A DNA stretch of 8,531 bases from Methanobacterium sp. (GCA_003158115.1 PMGM01000037.1:45834-54364), one strand, 5' to 3'; counted from the stretch's first letter, positions 1 to 7,019 are shown. The notes: a model not told the origin generated them from the letters alone. Numbers and translations are program-made.

Positions 1-37
1 AATAGGAAATTTTCATAAGAAATTTTCATAGTTTCTG

Positions 38-1066
38 CTATACATATGAAAGAATATTCCATGAAAGGAAAAAGCCACTACATTTGCCCTTTAATGTTTT
101 AGTCAATTCTGTTAAGAGTACCTTATCGTTAGTATTTCCAGGTACTGTTACAATTGTTTTATTTTGCTCCTTCTGGACACTCAAAACATTGTATCCTTGG
201 AGATCAATATTATCTGCAGGGTTTATTATGGTTATTTCATGAACCTCGGTATTGGTTCCTAAAAGACCTAGAGAAAACCTGAGTATAATTAGGAATATTA
301 TTATAACACTTGGTTTTAACAAATTTCTGGGTGAGAATGGTTTTTTAATGAAATATATACCTAAAAGACCTGCAAGACCAATTATGGCTGGTGTTGAAAA
401 TAGTCCGCCATCTAAAATTCCAATTAAAGAGAGAGTTAATACAAAAGCCAGTATAACCTTATATAAATCTCTTTCCTGATTACTTATAGCTATAATTCCA
501 CCAATATATATCAATGGCCATGTAACTAATACAATCAGGGCGAGAGGTATTGTGTATGGTATGAGGGGTACTCCTGCATTTACACCGGTATTAATATGTA
601 TTCCCAAAGATTGGATAATGAAACCTAAAACCGATTTAAATACATGGCTGTGAGCTACTGCTGATGAACTGTAGGAATTTGAGTTATAAGCAATAAATGT
701 GGTTAGTATGGGTACACCTAATTTTATTCTTAATAAAACTTCTATTAGGAGTCCGAATATGTAGGTGAAAAATATGGTTATTATCGTAAATTTAAGATAC
801 TTTTTACCATCATATTTCAATAAATTATTTATCGAAGATAATCTTTTACCTATTATTCCTTTTAAATTAAATAATGGATATAATAAAAACAAACTTCCCA
901 GTACAGTAAATAGAATTATTGATTTACCCTGGGATGATCCCTCTAAAAATGGGTAAGTTATTTCCAATATTAATTTATCCAAAAAGTTTGTAAGGGCTAA
1001 TATAACCGCAAACAAGATCAGGATTATTCCTATAATATTTAATTTGTTTAAACGCAAGATTTTCAC
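38..1066 (-). CDS. Polytopic membrane protein of unknown function
   Basis: I do not recognise this family. The 342-residue product has about eight hydrophobic segments (roughly residues 10-28, 48-67, 92-113, 143-155, 166-195, 203-220, 223-241 and 252-269). A polar tail of about 70 residues follows and probably forms a small soluble domain outside the membrane. Between the third and fourth segments lies a Ser/Asn-rich loop with two histidines (AVAHSHVF, 136-143), which could bind a metal or cofactor, but that is a guess. The annotated start is GTG at 1066. A TTG three codons later (1055-1057) sits five bases after GGTGA, a good archaeal ribosome binding site, so the real start may be that TTG. 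The last 15 residues (GKCSGFF...) look less protein-like than the same DNA read in the +1 frame (ANVVAFSFHG..., stop at 13-15), so a frameshift near 90-100 is possible. The gene stands alone, about 480 bases downstream of the broken pseudomurein-binding gene. Confidence 0.75.
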   Translation of the reverse strand: MKILRLNKLNIIGIILILFAVILALTNFLDKLILEITYPFLEGSSQGKSIILFTVLGSLFLLYPLFNLKGIIGKRLSSINNLLKYDGKKYLKFTIITIFFTYIFGLLIEVLLRIKLGVPILTTFIAYNSNSYSSSAVAHSHVFKSVLGFIIQSLGIHINTGVNAGVPLIPYTIPLALIVLVTWPLIYIGGIIAISNQERDLYKVILAFVLTLSLIGILDGGLFSTPAIIGLAGLLGIYFIKKPFSPRNLLKPSVIIIFLIILRFSLGLLGTNTEVHEITIINPADNIDLQGYNVLSVQKEQNKTIVTVPGNTNDKVLLTELTKTLKGKCSGFFLSWNILSYV

Positions 1067-1070
1067 CTAA
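1055..1070 (-). promoter_or_regulatory. Ribosome binding site that questions the GTG start
   Basis: On the minus strand the bases TTAGGTGAAAATCTTG contain GGTGA, complementary to the archaeal 16S 3' end. It overlaps the GTG start at 1066 and sits five bases before an in-frame TTG at 1055-1057. A GTG inside its own binding site is unlikely to be the main start unless the mRNA is leaderless. The TTG start would shorten the protein by three residues. Confidence 0.45.
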
Positions 1071-1546
1071 ATTTTAGTCTATAACCTTAAAAAATAATAT
1101 TAATAAATATTGTTTTGTTGATTATTAAATTTATACTAAAAAATTTTTTATTAATCAAAATATAGTAATCTCTTTTCGTTATGCTTTAATCAGGTTAAAT
1201 ATTTATTCCATAGTCAGACCCCAATCTAAAATTAGATAATTGTTTTAGAGTTTTTATAATTTTAATCAGAAGTAGTAGTATAATCATTTTTTTATTGAAT
1301 TCACTAAATTTAATCGTGTATCAATTAAAAATAAGTATAAATTGGATTATGAAATTATAAATAGATTATCTTACAGTGTAATATTATTAAAAATAATAGA
1401 TAATAATGATTTTTTACATTAATTTGGAATATTTATTATTTTAAATGAATCAGAAAAAATATTATAAAAATACAAATCATTCAAAGTAAATTATTTAAAA
1501 AAAAATTAAGAGAAAATTAAGATCGCTTATTCTTAATCTTCGTATG
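1067..1546. other. AT-rich intergenic spacer, no gene seen
   Basis: No credible coding frame is visible on either strand in these 480 bases. The end near 1546 holds the terminator of the broken pseudomurein-binding gene. The end near 1067 should hold the promoter of the membrane protein gene, with several AT-rich TATA-like stretches on the minus strand around 1100-1130 that cannot be told apart by eye. A short perfect inverted repeat, ATCTAA-aa-TTAGAT, lies at 1224-1237 in a slightly more GC-rich patch (1213-1240). I see no RNA gene. Confidence 0.6.
1497..1537 (-). terminator. Hairpin plus T9 terminator
   Basis: Read on the minus strand, a perfect 7-bp stem (arms 1531-1537 and 1516-1522, ATTAAGA/TCTTAAT, 8-base loop) lies 10 bases after the stop of the pseudomurein-binding gene. 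A run of nine T (complement of A at 1497-1505) follows. T-runs are the main terminator signal in archaea, so this probably ends that transcript. Confidence 0.6.
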
Positions 1547-2654
1547 TTAAATTTTGGCTTGGTAGAATATAGCATTTATAATGTTGAGTATACTTCCAGA
1601 GTGGATGTAATAGTAACCATTTTCTAACAAGTATTCAGCCGGATTAGCTATGCCAGTGAATGATGCTGGATCGTAGTTATCATCATGTGCTCTTGGTAAA
1701 AATGCTAAACCAGTTATATCTGCAGATGGTGGCCAAAAGACTGAAAATACTGTTCTTGCACATTTCTCAGCTTTATACCATGCTGAACCCATTTCTTTAA
1801 TTACTCTGCGTCAGCACCACCATATATGTCTATTACTACAGCATTACTTGGTAATTTACCAGATGTAAGTACTTTGTCGTGTGTGTTTGGACCTATACCC
1901 ATATTATATGCTTTTAAACCTAAAGCTTTTAAACCAGCAATAATACTGTTAATTCTAGCATTATCAACTGTTGGATTGTTTATATTATCACTTGTAATAT
2001 AAATTGGTCTATTTAAATTTCCAACTATTTTTAATCCTTCACTAGTCAAAATCTGCTCAAACTGAGCAATAGGAATATTTTTGGATCCGTAACTCACATA
2101 AGTTGGTAGTCGACCATTTACAAGAGTAAAGCTCTGAGCCCTTGAAAGACCGTCTTTAACCTGAGCTAATGTTAAACCATCTACTACAGGTGCAGGTTTA
2201 GCTGCTGCTTTCACTGTTGTTGTTTTTGTAGTTGTTGTTTTTGAGGTCATTGATAAACCTTCAGCTTTTAAAATTTGCTTAAACTTAGCTATAGGAATAT
2301 GTTTTGATCCGTAACTCACGTATGCAGGTAGTCTGCCTTTAGTTGCAACAAATTTCTGTGTTCTTGTAAGACCGTTTTTAACCTGAGCTAATGTTAAACC
2401 ATCTACTACAGGTGCAGGTTTAGCTGCTGCTTTCACTGTTGTTGTTTTTGTAACTGCTTTGACCGTGGTTGGTGTAGCTGTACTTGAATTAGCTTTAATT
2501 GTACTTGTAACGATAAGATTTCCAGTGTTTCGTGTAGATACAGGATTTACAGTACTATTTGTTTGGTTGACTGTAGCTGCACTACTAAATTCATATTCAA
2601 AACCAGTGCAAATCCGCATATGAATAGCACTGATAAAATAAATTTTCGCTTAAT
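1547..2654 (-). pseudogene. Pseudomurein-binding-repeat surface protein, broken by two frameshifts and a lost start
   Basis: The remains encode a secreted wall-binding protein of about 369 residues. Upstream of 2587 the frame reads as a signal peptide: KRKFILSV, then the hydrophobic LFICGFALVL. The expected ATG is ATT (2652-2654), correctly placed after GGGAGGCGG. One base is missing in an A-run at 2587-2589 (T on the coding strand), just before the expected cleavage site, shifting NMN into SSAATVN. A Thr/Asn-rich linker follows, then two pseudomurein-binding repeats of 50 residues each (from DGLTLAQV to ILKAEGL or ILTSEGL, at 2254-2403 and 2032-2181). The C-terminal domain begins RPIYITSD. 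A missing G at 1806 turns GGADAGVIKEMG into GGADAE and a stop at 1801. The restored frame runs WPPSADITGLAF to the stop at 1547. The C-terminal domain recalls other methanogen wall proteins but has no PeiW/PeiP-like peptidase triad that I can see. It is either a pseudogene or carries sequencing errors. Confidence 0.85.
2155..2452. repeat. 76-bp exact direct repeat with 222-bp period
   Basis: Bases 2155-2230 and 2377-2452 are identical over 76 bases. They encode the linker KTTTVKAAAKPAPVV and the start of each pseudomurein-binding repeat. The period is 74 codons, so the two wall-binding units arose by in-frame tandem duplication. The rest of each unit has diverged, which suggests recent gene conversion or strong constraint on the linker copy. 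Confidence 0.85.
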
Positions 2655-2669
2655 TTTACCGCCTCCCTG

Positions 2670-2700
2670 TTTGATATACATCAAATAAAATATTTATTTG
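2670..2700. promoter_or_regulatory. Two overlapping inverted repeats in the leader
   Basis: TTTGAT-atac-ATCAAA (2670-2685) overlaps CAAATAAA-ata-TTTATTTG (2682-2700). Both are perfect. They share arm bases, so only one could form as an RNA hairpin at a time. They sit in the leader of the pseudomurein-binding gene, with the first ending beside its GGGAGGCGG ribosome binding site. They could be an operator or a leader structure that affects translation. The high AT content lowers confidence. Confidence 0.4.
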
Positions 2701-2723
2701 AATAAATCAAACCTATCACTCAA

Positions 2724-2747
2724 TGACTTTATGATCACTTATAAATG
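2724..2747 (-). promoter_or_regulatory. Candidate promoter of the pseudomurein-binding gene with adjacent dyad
   Basis: Read on the minus strand, CATTTATAAG (2747-2738) is a good archaeal TATA box. It predicts a start of transcription near 2715 and a leader of about 60 bases before the degraded start codon at 2654. Directly after it comes GTGATCATAAAGTCA (2738-2724), a loose GTGA/TCA dyad that resembles the motif at 7852-7866 but with wider spacing. TGATCA within it is itself palindromic. Confidence 0.5.
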
Positions 2748-2826
2748 CTTTGGTTTATTCCCTGAAAAAGGACACATTTAGAGTTCTTTTTATCATTTAA
2801 GACCACTTAAACGTTTATTTAAATTA

Positions 2827-2844
2827 CTCATTATGGATAATGAG
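2827..2844. promoter_or_regulatory. Perfect 8-bp inverted repeat, two-base centre
   Basis: CTCATTAT-gg-ATAATGAG is an 18-base dyad with some GC content, so it is less likely to be chance than the AT-only repeats nearby. The two-base loop is too tight for an RNA hairpin, which favours a binding site for a dimeric protein. It lies about 80 bases upstream of the TATA box of the pseudomurein-binding gene and 500 bases from the next gene. Confidence 0.4.
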
Positions 2845-2994
2845 GCTCCATAGGTATTTTTAATAAAAAGTCTTATCTAAAACTGTATATCTCCAAATTA
2901 GGTCCAATTATATTAATTACAAAATAGTTAAAATCTTTCCTATCATATAACTCTATTATAAAAGACAGATATATAAAAAAACAAGCATTAATAT

Positions 2995-3007
2995 CCATTA
3001 ATAATGG
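2995..3007. promoter_or_regulatory. Perfect inverted repeat CCATTA-a-TAATGG
   Basis: This is a 13-base odd dyad in the middle of the divergent spacer. A related half (AAATGGATAT) recurs about 50 bases downstream near 3053. No regulator can be named. Confidence 0.3.
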
Positions 3008-3182
3008 TTTAAGCGATTTATAAAATATATTCAGATTTTTCTATAACAGTAAATGGATATATTTATATTTTTAACCTAGATTCTATGGTAAAAAAGTGTG
3101 CAAATAGACGGTACATCCAATTTTTTTGATTATAGTAATTTAGAGGTGAATTAAAAATAATAATTATAATAAGCCTTAAATT

Positions 3183-3227
3183 ACAGTTTTAATGGAAAAC
3201 TGTGAGTTAAATCACTAAAATTTTAGT
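3183..3227. promoter_or_regulatory. Three chained palindromes upstream of the glycosidase-like gene
   Basis: Three dyads overlap end to end. ACAGTTTT-aatgg-AAAACTGT lies at 3183-3203. TGTGA-gttaaa-TCAC lies at 3201-3215. ACTAAAATTTTAGT, a perfect 14-base palindrome, lies at 3214-3227. The middle one matches 13 of 15 bases of the dyad in front of the adhesin-like gene (7852-7866). A partial copy of the first arm (ATTACAGTTTT, 3180-3190) recurs at 3294-3304. The arrangement looks like a compound operator, 110-150 bases before the start codon. It could also fold in RNA if transcription starts upstream, for example from the TATA-like AATTATAATAAG near 3161-3172. Confidence 0.5.
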
Positions 3228-3271
3228 AAACCTTAAAGTGGAAGTGAGCAATATCAACAATTAACGAAATA

Positions 3272-3284
3272 AAATATAATATAT
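3272..3284 (+). promoter_or_regulatory. Candidate TATA box of the glycosidase-like gene
   Basis: AAATATAATATAT fits an archaeal TATA box about 55 bases before the ATG at 3336, predicting a leader of about 30 bases. The ribosome binding site is weak: GAGGG at 3319-3323, 12 bases from the start. AT richness makes the exact box uncertain. Confidence 0.4.
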
Positions 3285-3335
3285 TTTAAGATGATTACAG
3301 TTTTTAAAAAATAATTTTGAGGGTTGTTGTAAGTA

Positions 3336-5009
3336 ATGAAAAATTTTGATTATCAAGGACTCATAAAAAGATTAATTTTTATATCGTTTGTTTTGGTTTT
3401 AGTAAATATTGCATATGCTGACACAGCTTTTGCAGCAGATTTAAACAACACCAACACTACCAATATTACTGATTCTTATCAAGTTAATGACTTAAATCAA
3501 ACAAATAAAACTGATCTAACTAATTTAACACAGATATCCACAAACTTAACTCAGACAAGTACTCCTACTATTAAGAGTACCAATGTTGTCAATGTTCAAA
3601 GTGTTATAACAGTCCAAAAAATTCAGGGTGTATTTATTAACCCTGCGGATACACCTGTAACTTCTATTAATCCATCAAAACTTAAATCTGAAGGAATAAC
3701 AGATATATTTGTTTATACTACTCGAGCAGATCCTAGTGCACTTAAACCTTTCATAACTAAATTTGCAGGCACTGGAATTAATGTTTACGCATGGGTTGAA
3801 GCTTTTAAAGATTTTAATGGAAATTGGTTTAGTCCTTCAAGTACTAGCACGTTAGAGAAACAAATTATTAAGGACATAACATCCATTGCAACTAATTATA
3901 ATGTTAATGGTATAATGTTAGATTATCTGCGTTACCCAGGTACAGCATACAAATATCCTACAGCAACAGCTAATGTGGATTACTTTGCATCTGAAATAAA
4001 AAATAATATAAATATAATTAATAATGAAAATATTACGGGTAAGCATAAAATATTGTTATCAGCTGCTTTAATGCCTGAGGATTCGGTTAATAATTATTAT
4101 TATGGACAAGATTATAATCTGCTATCCAAATATTTGGATTTTTTATCTCCAATGATATATGTGGGTAATTATAAAGAACCCGCTAGTTGGATCGGTACCA
4201 CAGTTAAGTACATTGAATCACAAGCCAATGGTAAACCTGTAGTTGCAATATTACAAACATATGACTCTGATTCAAATCCTACACCAATAACAACAAGTCA
4301 ATTAGATTTAGATATTAAAACTGCAGTTTCTAATGGTTCAGATGGTTATGAACTCTTTAGATATGGATTAATAACTTCTGGATTTACTGGATATAATGTA
4401 GTCCCTACAATAGTAACAAGTAATCCTGCAAACAACGCAATAAATGTTAGAACAAATCAGGTTATTACAGTAACTTTCAGTAAATCAATAACAGCTGGAA
4501 CTCGGTGGATTGAGCTTAAAAACAGTAATGGAACATCAATTCCATTAACATTTAGCATTAATGGTAAGGTTTTAACTATTAATCATCCTGTACTTAGCTA
4601 TGGAAAGTATTCATTAACATTGCATACGGGAAGTGTAACAGATTTAACTGGTAATAAACTCGCAGTCTGCGGATTTTCTTTTACAGTTAACAAAATAGTG
4701 CCACAAGTTATATCTACCTCTCCAAGGAACAATGCTCATGGAGTATCTTTGACTTCACCAATAACCATTAAATTCTGCGAAAATATACTGGCTGGTGTTA
4801 ACTACTCTAAAATCTATGTTAAAAATTTGAGTACAGGTAAGGTAGTTGGAATAATAAAAACCATATCTGGAAATACTTTAACCATCAAACAGTCACATTC
4901 CAGACTTGCCAATAACACATATGAAATAGTTATACCATCTGCAGCTGTTAAGGATAGTAAGGGAAATAAACTACTGGCAAACTATATATTTAAATTCAAA
5001 GCAGTATAA
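3336..5009 (+). CDS. Secreted glycoside-hydrolase-like protein with two Ig-like domains
   Basis: This intact 557-residue protein has four parts. Residues 1-34 are a signal peptide (hydrophobic core 13-28, likely cleavage after AYA28 or AFA33). Residues 35-90 are an Asn/Thr-rich stalk with seven N-X-T sequons between 37 and 72, likely sites of archaeal N-glycosylation. Residues 95-350 look like a TIM barrel of the putative glycoside hydrolase type (GHL/DUF4015-like). Evidence for that is GVFINPAD, YAWVEAF (E155), the hallmark GIMLDYLRYPG (D196, R199), LDFLSPMIY (267-275) and DGYELFRYG (E339). D196 and a Glu are candidate catalytic residues. Residues 357-451 and 456-557 are two Big_5-type Ig-like domains, each opening with TS-P-NNA--V and ending before a T/D-GNKL strand. 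It probably acts outside the cell on the pseudomurein or surface glycans; the substrate is unknown and activity is inferred. It lacks pseudomurein-binding repeats, so the Ig domains or the stalk may hold it in the wall. Confidence 0.8.
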   Translation: MKNFDYQGLIKRLIFISFVLVLVNIAYADTAFAADLNNTNTTNITDSYQVNDLNQTNKTDLTNLTQISTNLTQTSTPTIKSTNVVNVQSVITVQKIQGVFINPADTPVTSINPSKLKSEGITDIFVYTTRADPSALKPFITKFAGTGINVYAWVEAFKDFNGNWFSPSSTSTLEKQIIKDITSIATNYNVNGIMLDYLRYPGTAYKYPTATANVDYFASEIKNNINIINNENITGKHKILLSAALMPEDSVNNYYYGQDYNLLSKYLDFLSPMIYVGNYKEPASWIGTTVKYIESQANGKPVVAILQTYDSDSNPTPITTSQLDLDIKTAVSNGSDGYELFRYGLITSGFTGYNVVPTIVTSNPANNAINVRTNQVITVTFSKSITAGTRWIELKNSNGTSIPLTFSINGKVLTINHPVLSYGKYSLTLHTGSVTDLTGNKLAVCGFSFTVNKIVPQVISTSPRNNAHGVSLTSPITIKFCENILAGVNYSKIYVKNLSTGKVVGIIKTISGNTLTIKQSHSRLANNTYEIVIPSAAVKDSKGNKLLANYIFKFKAV

Positions 5010-5015
5010 TTTGAA

Positions 5016-5056
5016 GGTGATAGTGGTTAGAATAGACCACTATCTCCTAATTTTTT
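5016..5056 (+). terminator. Hairpin terminator between convergent genes
   Basis: Perfect 9-bp arms GATAGTGGT (5019-5027) and ACCACTATC (5036-5044) with an 8-base loop extend to 12 bp with one mismatch (5016-5047). TAATTTTTT follows at 5048-5056. It ends the glycosidase-like transcript. The outer arm and loop hold the last codons and the stop of the opposing YhgE-like gene, so the same bases may also stop that transcript, though no T-run follows on that side. Confidence 0.75.
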
Positions 5057-6946
5057 CTCAGACCATTGTGCACGTTTATTTAATTTTTCTTTGATTATTA
5101 AGGTTATAACAAAGGTGAGTGCTGGGAATATGGCTAAGATCAATATGTTGTACCAATAACTGCTCCATAAAACACCTCCAATTACTTCCCTAAGTGCCCC
5201 AATTGCATATGTTAATGGTAGGTAGGGATGTATAGCCTGAAAGAATGGAGGAAGAAGTTGAACAGGGTATATTCCAGCAGTTGCTGTTATTTGAAGTACT
5301 AATATTATGATTGCAAGACTTTTCCCAGCATTACCTAGTGTTGATGTCATTGAATATACTATTACCATCGAACAAAAACCAATGAACAATGTTGTCAAGA
5401 TAAACAGTATAGCTGATGATGCCTGTACATGCAGATATAATGCACCTAATGCGACGAATATAGATTGTAATATACTTATTACTATGAATAATCCCATTCT
5501 ACCCAGATATATACTTTCAGCACGATATTTTATCCTGGATTTGACTCGCATACTAATCATTGCAACTGCTATAATACATCCTATCCATAGTGATATGGAT
5601 ATATAGAATGGTGCAAGAGCAGATCCATAATTGTTTAGGGGGTACATGTCTTGTTTTTGTACCACAACTGGAGAGTCAAAGTAGTTTTGCACACCGGTTT
5701 GATTCATGGCTGAAAATGCAATTAATCCATTTATATCCGACTCATTTATGGAGTTAAGTTTTGATGCAGCTATAGGTATGGCAGTCTTAATAGTTGGCCA
5801 TTGGGTGTTAACTAAACTTAGTTTTGCAGATGCTTCGTTAATTTGCTGATTTATATTTCCTTGGTTAGCTACTAGAGTATTAATTGCATTATCCATTGTA
5901 TTAATTGAAGATTTTAGATTTGTTAAATCTCCTGTAGGACTAGTACCATTTTTAATATCTGCTTCTACCTTTTGTAGTATGACAAGGACATTGTTGGCTG
6001 TAGTGATGTCTGTTTCGACTTGGGCAATTATTGGTTTTAGTTGTGCATCTCCTGTTGTATCGTATAGACTTGTTAGGATGGCATCAATATATTTTAGTGT
6101 TGTAATAAGAATATTGACTTGTGATTCCATATTTTGGACTTTTGTTAAGGCCTGTGTTGGATTTGATGCTATCTGGGTGTATAATGAATCATATTCTGTT
6201 CTCACTGTGTTGGATATTTTTTGAATTTGTGGCAGTGCTGCACTTACTTTTGGCCAGATATTATTCACTGTACTCATATCTGTATTTGCTTGTGTTATTG
6301 TCGAATCGATTTCACCTATTTGCCCATTTAATTCGTTTACAAAGGATTTTGCCTTGAGGAACTCTGCTTTGTTAGCTGCTGCATATTCTCCTATATCGCT
6401 TAGTTTACCAAATATGATCCCATCAACAGTTTTAACTATTTCACCATTAATTTGTGATTGAATTGCATCCACACCGGCATTGGTTAGTCTTGGTGCTATG
6501 GGGTTGGTTTTATCATTTACAATATACTGTATTTGGGCTTGTTGTGGGTTTGATGTTTGAATAGACAGTAATTGTTGGCTGAAGTTACTTGGAATTATTA
6601 AAACTGCATAGTATTCTCCATTTTTAACTCCGTTTAATCCTGTGGTTTTATCTACAAATTGCCATTTAAAATTGGTATTATTTTTCAATTCGTTAACTAA
6701 CATATTTCCAACATTGTAATTGGTGCCGTTGCTTGCATAACCTAAATCTTCGTTAACAACTGCAACTTCAAGATTTGAAGTCCTTGCATATGGATCCCAT
6801 GTTGCTTCAATATTTAACAGTGCATAAAGCGAGGGTAATAGAATAATCACCAGAAGAACAACCATAACAACAGGGTTGTTTTTAACAGCTTTCATATCGT
6901 TTCTAAAAATATTTCTAATATCTTTTATCATCACTATCATTTCCAT
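5027..6946 (-). CDS. YhgE/Pip-family envelope-spanning membrane protein (ABC-2-like)
   Basis: The 639-residue protein has the YhgE/Pip layout. A short cytoplasmic start is followed by one membrane segment (25-46). The family signature after it is WDPYARTSNLEVAVVNEDLG (50-69). A long external region of about 390 residues contains helical, coiled-coil-like stretches (about 190-430). Five C-terminal membrane segments (about 445-610) form the ABC-2 transporter-like part, with GIYPVQLLPPFFQAIHPYLPLTYAI between two of them. Bacterial relatives include Lactococcus Pip, a phage receptor, and export-linked proteins such as YhgE. Its role in methanogens is unknown, but export or envelope stress tolerance is plausible. 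It is shorter than many bacterial members, mainly in the external region. Start choice is open: ATG codons lie at 6946, 6940 and 6931, with no strong ribosome binding site. The TetR-type gene 73 bases upstream on the same strand is probably its regulator. Confidence 0.85.
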   Translation of the reverse strand: MEMIVMIKDIRNIFRNDMKAVKNNPVVMVVLLVIILLPSLYALLNIEATWDPYARTSNLEVAVVNEDLGYASNGTNYNVGNMLVNELKNNTNFKWQFVDKTTGLNGVKNGEYYAVLIIPSNFSQQLLSIQTSNPQQAQIQYIVNDKTNPIAPRLTNAGVDAIQSQINGEIVKTVDGIIFGKLSDIGEYAAANKAEFLKAKSFVNELNGQIGEIDSTITQANTDMSTVNNIWPKVSAALPQIQKISNTVRTEYDSLYTQIASNPTQALTKVQNMESQVNILITTLKYIDAILTSLYDTTGDAQLKPIIAQVETDITTANNVLVILQKVEADIKNGTSPTGDLTNLKSSINTMDNAINTLVANQGNINQQINEASAKLSLVNTQWPTIKTAIPIAASKLNSINESDINGLIAFSAMNQTGVQNYFDSPVVVQKQDMYPLNNYGSALAPFYISISLWIGCIIAVAMISMRVKSRIKYRAESIYLGRMGLFIVISILQSIFVALGALYLHVQASSAILFILTTLFIGFCSMVIVYSMTSTLGNAGKSLAIIILVLQITATAGIYPVQLLPPFFQAIHPYLPLTYAIGALREVIGGVLWSSYWYNILILAIFPALTFVITLIIKEKLNKRAQWSEKKLGDSGLF

Positions 6947-6970
6947 TATGATTGTAAAGTGTAAAATTCT

Positions 6971-6988
6971 TATAAATTAATATAAATA
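6971..6988 (-). promoter_or_regulatory. Candidate TATA boxes of the YhgE/Pip gene
   Basis: On the minus strand TATTTATA (6988-6981) and AATTTATA (6978-6971) lie in the 73-base gap after the regulator gene. The nearer one predicts transcription from about 6949, almost at the first ATG (6946), which would give a nearly leaderless mRNA. The gene can thus be transcribed apart from the regulator. Confidence 0.5.
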
Positions 6989-7019
6989 GTTTGAATTTAA
7001 TTCTACCTAGTATTGGTCT

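Larger units (their letters stand above)
2655..3335. other. Long divergent intergenic region rich in palindromes
   Basis: This 680-base stretch separates two diverging genes for secreted proteins. No convincing gene is seen. A 14-codon frame from ATG at 3084 (MVKKCANRRY...) ends in a T7 run at 3121-3127 but lacks a ribosome binding site. GAGGTGA at 3143-3149 has no start codon after it, so it may be a decayed leader. The useful content is the set of promoters and perfect inverted repeats listed separately. There is room for an untranslated RNA, but nothing shows one. Confidence 0.55.

Noticed and set aside
6..30. Short tandem repeat of GAAATTTTCATA (6-17 and 19-30)
   Set aside because: Only two AT-rich copies at the window edge; no CRISPR-like spacing or further units.
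252..956. Two plus-strand frames (252-479 and 765-956) inside the unknown membrane protein gene
   Set aside because: They are opposite-strand readings of a coherent hydrophobic protein, with no initiation signals.
1067..1546. CRISPR array, tRNA or other RNA gene in the AT-rich spacers
   Set aside because: I looked for regularly spaced repeats and cloverleaf-type GC-rich stems in all three long spacers and found none.
1547..2619. Two separate genes at 1547-1792 and 1801-2619
   Set aside because: Both are parts of one protein in different frames; restoring one G at 1806 joins them through GGADAGVIKEMGSAW, and the first frame has no start signal of its own.
3084..3128. Fourteen-codon frame MVKKCANRRY in the divergent spacer
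   Set aside because: It has no ribosome binding site, is short, and its end is only a T-run. Not enough to call a small gene.
3141..3180. GAGGTGA ribosome-binding-like site at 3143-3149
   Set aside because: No ATG, GTG or TTG follows at a useful distance in an open frame, so it is probably chance or a relic.
5307..6357. Open frames of 78 to 99 codons on the plus strand inside the YhgE/Pip gene
   Set aside because: They lie opposite a well-supported membrane protein gene, lack ribosome binding sites and have compositions expected of antisense readings.
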